Below, one piece after another: positions 61,301 through 64,000 of a DNA stretch of 64,000 nt. Both the position numbers and the translations under genes were made by a program. Numbering within the stretch: the stretch's first letter is position 1; every line of letters begins with the position of its first letter. The notes beneath the pieces are model-generated. The model made no database searches and was not told the DNA's origin. It was given only the letters and a program-made list of their open reading frames with translations. Source of the stretch: Leuctra nigra (lineage: Eukaryota > Arthropoda > Insecta > Plecoptera > Leuctridae); the NCBI GenBank assembly GCA_934045905.1, contig OW203762.1, positions 50,865,411 to 50,929,410 of the forward strand. Reading direction: 5' to 3'.

Positions 61301-63736
61301 TCTGGATTCTCCCATGTGTTCGTCGTCGGACACAAATTACCTCTCTTCTGGCGGGCGTGGATAGCCGCGCGGTTACCTTAATGCTGATTACATCAGCACG
61401 CCGGCTAACTACACTGACCTGAGCAGAGCCGCAGCTTATCACAACTAACGACTCCGGATCACCAGCGATGCGCGAGGGCGAAGGAGGACATAAAACCTTG
61501 TTTGTTCTGCATTAGAGCAAGCAGAGGGGAGGGAACCACTGACGTCATAACATTTAATTAACGATCATATCTCGAGTGTTGTGTGAATTAAGTTGAATTT
61601 CAGCTTACTCCTTTAGGTATTTTGTAGTTCTGAATGACCATGTCTTTGACGCTTTTTCGCAAATTTCCCACCGCGATTGGAGATATTCTGGAATAGAAAA
61701 AGTTCAGTCCATGATTACTTTTCGTGTATAAAGTGTGTCCTACAGCCTCACCGACTACTTAGGCTTACTACCTTCCTATATCAGATGCTTAGAAAGGGAC
61801 TGAAAAAGGGACGAAGTCGCACTGTCACCTTTGTTCGAGGCTTTTCATACATATTGTCTTTGACTGAGATAACTATTACAAGAGAGAGATAGTAAGGGGG
61901 AAAGAGAGAGAGAACTATGTGATTACCTCATGGACTCTTTGATGCAAGCCCTCAGATATTTGAGATCGTTGAGGTTCTCAGCTGTGATTGGTTTGGTGTT
62001 GGTCTTGGGCAGAACCCTGTCAATCTCTGCCTGTAGTTTGACTTGAACGTCAGGATTGGTGGCGAGGTAATAGAGCAAGAAAGCCACTGAGTGCGACGTC
62101 TGCAATAATTAGAGAGAGCGCGATGAGTTGGCAGCGAGAGAGAGAGACACGAGATCAGGTTGCAAGATGGCCTTACCGTGTCGACGCCTGCTATCATCAT
62201 GTCGATGGCCATCACACAAGCCGTCTTCGGGTTCGGGTCGCGAGCGAGGATGCGTTCCAAAACACTCGGCTCGTGGTCTTCCGGCGTCGTCTTCATGCGC
62301 TCTAGCGCCTGGTTGATGTACTTCATGCTCACTCTGGCGAATGAAACGTGATTAACAGTGACAAAGATCAAGGAGGCCGTTCTTCAGATCTGCTTCAAAT
62401 TACAATCATATCATAAAGGTACCCCCAAGCCCGATAATACATTTAGGTCCAGTTTTTCTGCTATAACCAATAATTAAGTTATCATTCTAGGGAAGTAATT
62501 GGTTGTTGCCATGACGATGCATGGTCCTAATCAACCGTTTAAAAGCTATTAGAGTATTGAAAGACTGGTCCTTAATATACTTAAAACAAAATTAAATACA
62601 CTGAAAGATGTTACATTAATAATTAGTGTAATCTAATAAAATCTAAATTAATCTAATTTAATTCAATCTATTTATTGTTACTTTTATTATTAAAAATTTT
62701 ATCTTTAGAGTGCTGTGATCTTCATAAATTTCAACTTATTAGCTGCATTACGTCACTTCAGGGATTATTTAAATGCGTACAGCCTCGAGCTGGATCCATT
62801 ACCGAGTTGAAAGGCCAGTGACTCTCATTGAAATGAACTAATCCCAGGCTACGGAGTGTCACAAGTCAGATGTCACATTGAACGTCATCGGAGCGAAGGA
62901 TTCACTCAAGATTCTGAGAAACTCCTTGTAAAAACTTCTAGAGGCAGTAATATTACTGCCAATTCAACAAAAACTCTGTTATTTAGGGGCATCTTATATC
63001 GTCGATTTGGGCTCCATCCTCTTCGACGCCGAAGTTTCCGCTGTTACACTTGTTCATAGTGATGAAATTCCAGGATGGTAATCCGTTTACTAATTTCGTT
63101 AAATTTAAGATGAAACCCTTAATTGGCCAATATAAAAGTTTTTATAGCTCCATGTCTATTAAACAAAAAGTACCGATCCCGTGCAGCACGGAGGAAAGCA
63201 TCATTAAATATCTTGAGTTTTCAAATTGCCGACTCGGATGTTTTTCACAAAAGAAAAGAATTCGAACTTTTCTCTTGAGGTTGTAAACAGTGAAAACAAC
63301 AGTCGGCATTTCGGAGTCTTCCCGAAAAGAAGCCAAGATTTTTGGACATTTTCGTGCGCTCATGTTTTATTGGGGTCACACGCGAACGGCAGTTGAGACA
63401 TCTCCCGAACAATCCAATTTATTTGTCTGGAAGTGTTTGGAAGGTTTCAGTGTTTATGAAATGATCTCGCCCGTTACATTCTCGCTCGGAAGGAAAGTGT
63501 GTCATAATAACTTGACTGCGTCACGAATACCCACTCCGTGAAATAGTCCATGCTCTTGACGAAGCGACGCCACGTGGGCGTGCTGATGACGCGCCACACC
63601 GGCAGCTCGACGTCCAGCTTGAAGAGGCCGTCGAAGATGGTCTGAACGCTGTCGATCATGCGTTGACCCTCGGAGTCGGGACGCAGGTTTCCCTCCAGAC
63701 AGCCCACGCGTGTGTCCAACGCGATGGTGACTATAG
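58226..63736 (-). CDS. Mitochondrial-clan cytochrome P450, CYP12/CYP301-like (3' part of gene, five exons placed)
   Basis: Heme-thiolate monooxygenase. Mitochondrial-clan P450s act in the mitochondrial matrix with adrenodoxin-type electron donors, on ecdysteroid, cuticle or xenobiotic substrates. Placed exons in transcript order are 63736-63535, 62333-62177, 62099-61927, 58897-58685 and 58342-58226. Junction phases agree (2, 0, then 0 before the last exon), all introns are GT..AG, and the conceptual product reads through. Visible motifs: I-helix AGVDTTSHS assembled across a junction, K-helix KESMR (ExxR), FLPERW, heme loop FGFGPRSCLG with the cysteine ligand, and a C-terminus with EWNHPP and SPLKFK typical of CYP12-like proteins. 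The N-terminal half, including any mitochondrial targeting peptide, lies beyond position 64000. About 20-25 residues between ExxR and the PERW exon are not confidently placed. The subfamily is uncertain. The gene could be functional, or damaged at the unplaced segment. Confidence 0.9.
58685..58897 (-). CDS. P450 exon D (PERW and heme-binding loop)
   Basis: 213-nt exon, 71 codons, phase 0 at both ends. The acceptor is ...ctgcctacag with a plausible branch site (GCTAATC) about 16-22 nt upstream; the donor is GTAACA. It encodes TDIVLGHMTMSN, HFPEPEKFLPERW and VFMPFGFGPRSCLGKRF, ending AELEIEVLVTK. FGFGPRSCLG matches FxxGxRxCxG, and its Cys is the axial heme ligand. GC content is clearly above the surrounding introns. 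The first 35 nt and the acceptor are repeated twice more immediately upstream in the 91-bp tandem array (see separate entry), so the acceptor choice here rests on the reading frame. Confidence 0.95.
58888..59134 (-). repeat. 91-bp tandem repeat carrying a P450 splice acceptor and exon start (three copies)
   Basis: The acceptor ctgcctacag followed by ACGGACATCGTGCT occurs at exon-start positions 58897, 58988 and 59079, exactly 91 bp apart. Each unit runs from agagacatgagtatgat through the branch-site-like ctaat and the acceptor to the first ~35 nt of exon D. The two upstream copies carry CTCGGA where the real exon has CTGGGA. They also lack nine bases before TCCGC and run straight into the next unit, so reading from either upstream acceptor gives TDIVLGHMTMSAET and then a stop. 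Each unit also encodes HEYDIP(P/R)G in frame 27 nt before the acceptor, resembling the P450 GYxxPxG segment. Confidence 0.9.
60697..60887. mobile_element. 191-bp TIR element (MITE) in P450 intron, TAA target site
   Basis: Terminal inverted repeats start AGGCCGATGCACAATTGACG at the left end; its exact reverse complement closes the right end, with 22 matching bases in all. The element is flanked by TAA on both sides. A 3-bp TAA/TTA target duplication and GG-rich ends suit PIF/Harbinger-type MITEs. The interior is rich in GACGGACG/CGTCCGTC and forms a nested palindrome. There is no coding capacity. It lies between exons C and D of the P450 gene. Confidence 0.75.
61443..61926. other. P450 intron segment next to exon C
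   Basis: Intron sequence following exon C on the - strand. A GA-rich tract on + (about 61881-61912) lies just inside the donor. A TGACGTCA (CRE-type) octamer lies near 61538. I searched this and the rest of 58.9-61.9 kb for the missing GYxxPxG-containing exon and found no convincing candidate. Confidence 0.4.
61927..62099 (-). CDS. P450 exon C (I-helix end to ExxR)
   Basis: 173-nt exon with 57 full codons plus two bases (AG) of an Arg codon. The acceptor is ...taattattgcag and the donor is GTAATC in phase 2. It encodes TSHSVAFLLYYLATNPDVQ, then QAEIDRVLP, LNDLKYLRACIKESM and the split Arg, giving the invariant K-helix E-x-x-R. The preceding 77-nt intron is CT-rich on the coding strand (GA repeats on +), which supplies the polypyrimidine tract. 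The intron after it also starts in a CT-rich run. The next exon must begin with one base completing Arg, followed by the beta-1 meander segment, which I could not place. Confidence 0.93.
62177..62333 (-). CDS. P450 exon B (H/I-helix, first half of oxygen-binding motif)
   Basis: 157-nt exon: one base completes the Glu codon from exon A, then 52 codons. The acceptor is ...ttcattcgccag and the donor is GTAAGG in phase 0. It encodes VSMKYINQALERM, an acidic linker, VLERILARDPNPKTA and then MAIDMMIAGVDT. The final AGVDT is the first half of the I-helix A/G-G-x-D-T motif that lines the oxygen pocket; its T/S-S-H-S continuation opens the next exon. The intron before it is about 1.2 kb and the intron after it is only 77 nt. 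Confidence 0.9.
62334..63534. other. P450 intron of ~1.2 kb
   Basis: Intron between exons A and B. It is AT-rich, including a TTAATCTAATTTAATT-like stretch near 62.65 kb. I see no exon or repeat in it. Confidence 0.6.
63535..63736 (-). CDS. P450 exon A (E to G helix region)
   Basis: Internal exon of the P450 gene, 202 nt. It enters in phase 1 after the acceptor ...gttgacag and ends in phase 2 at a GTGGGT donor. It encodes IVTIALDTRVGCL, then a charged stretch, then LPVWRVISTPTWRRF and MDYFTE. The ALDTRxGCL and PxWRxxxTPTxRRF signatures are characteristic of the mitochondrial P450 clan (CYP12/CYP301/CYP49 relatives). An alternative GTATTC donor four bases downstream would break the reading frame into the next exon, so GTGGGT was chosen. 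The exon before it lies beyond the right edge. Confidence 0.88.
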
Positions 63737-64000
63737 CTGTCAACAAACACGACTTATGACCGTCGTCATGGAAACACAGAAGATAAACAGCGAGGAACAA
63801 TGTTCCCTGTCAATTTACATGACATTTACTTTTTATAGAGAAAATCTTCAAAATGATTAATGTTCTTCTGTAAAAAGTCGAGCGAGTCAACATCGGAAGA
63901 CAGAAAATGGAGTCCAATTTAAATTGATTCTCTTTGCTTTGTTGGATATACGTCGTATTATACTCATGAAAAACTTGTTAACATTTACGTCAAAAGTCAC
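63737..64000. other. P450 intron reaching the window edge
   Basis: Sequence upstream of exon A on the - strand. No coding signal is visible, so the preceding exon lies beyond the window. Confidence 0.5.

Noticed and set aside
61257..61442. Candidate for the missing P450 meander exon
   Set aside because: Frame and phase do not join exon C and the peptide lacks the expected GYxxPxG pattern.
62123..62351. Several short + frames opposite P450 exon B
   Set aside because: Antisense shadows of a GC-richer real exon.

Overview
This window is eukaryotic nuclear DNA, most likely from an arthropod and probably an insect. It is AT-rich and mostly non-coding, contains no long open reading frames, and its one certain gene is split into short exons with GT..AG introns. 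That gene is a mitochondrial-clan cytochrome P450 resembling the CYP12/CYP301/CYP49 group. The rest looks like intergenic or long-intron sequence with small non-autonomous transposons, tandem repeats and scattered CpG-rich islets. I see no rRNA, no intact tRNA, no CRISPR and no bacterial operon structure.

Layout. 1-10.3 kb: no confident gene. It holds a cluster of three CACGTG E-boxes (3.15-3.19 kb), an orphan coding-like terminal segment (5.6-5.9 kb) followed by a degenerate tRNA-like block, and a G-quadruplex-forming G-rich block (6.9 kb). 10.33-10.42 kb: one well-formed 90-nt internal exon on the + strand whose gene I cannot name. 12.5-24.1 kb: a 71-bp tandem repeat, a small hairpin, two abutting 156-bp Harbinger-like MITEs, a perfect 89-bp triplication, a 150-bp inverted-repeat element and LTR-tail-like repeats. 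24-57 kb: mostly unremarkable, except for a CCAAT/ATF/CRE cluster (29.9-30.1 kb), nuclear-receptor and X-box-like sites, CTCF-like sites, a GC-rich 19-22-bp minisatellite (43.6-43.9 kb) and CpG-rich islets. 57.16-57.99 kb: a nearly perfect array of about 26 copies of a 32-bp unit.

58.2-64 kb: the P450 gene on the - strand. Five exons are placed to the base. They carry the I-helix oxygen-binding motif, the ExxR of the K-helix, the PERW motif, the heme-cysteine loop and the natural C-terminus with a stop and a poly(A) signal. The 5' part lies beyond the right edge. The short segment between ExxR and the PERW exon could not be placed cleanly. Where it should join, a 91-bp segment containing the splice acceptor and the first codons of the heme-loop exon has been tandemly copied, giving three acceptors in a row. 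A 191-bp MITE also sits in this intron.

The most interesting items are the triplicated splice acceptor in the P450 gene, the back-to-back MITEs sharing one target site, the E-box cluster, and the CCAAT/ATF/CRE cluster. I found no convincing multi-gene novel system.
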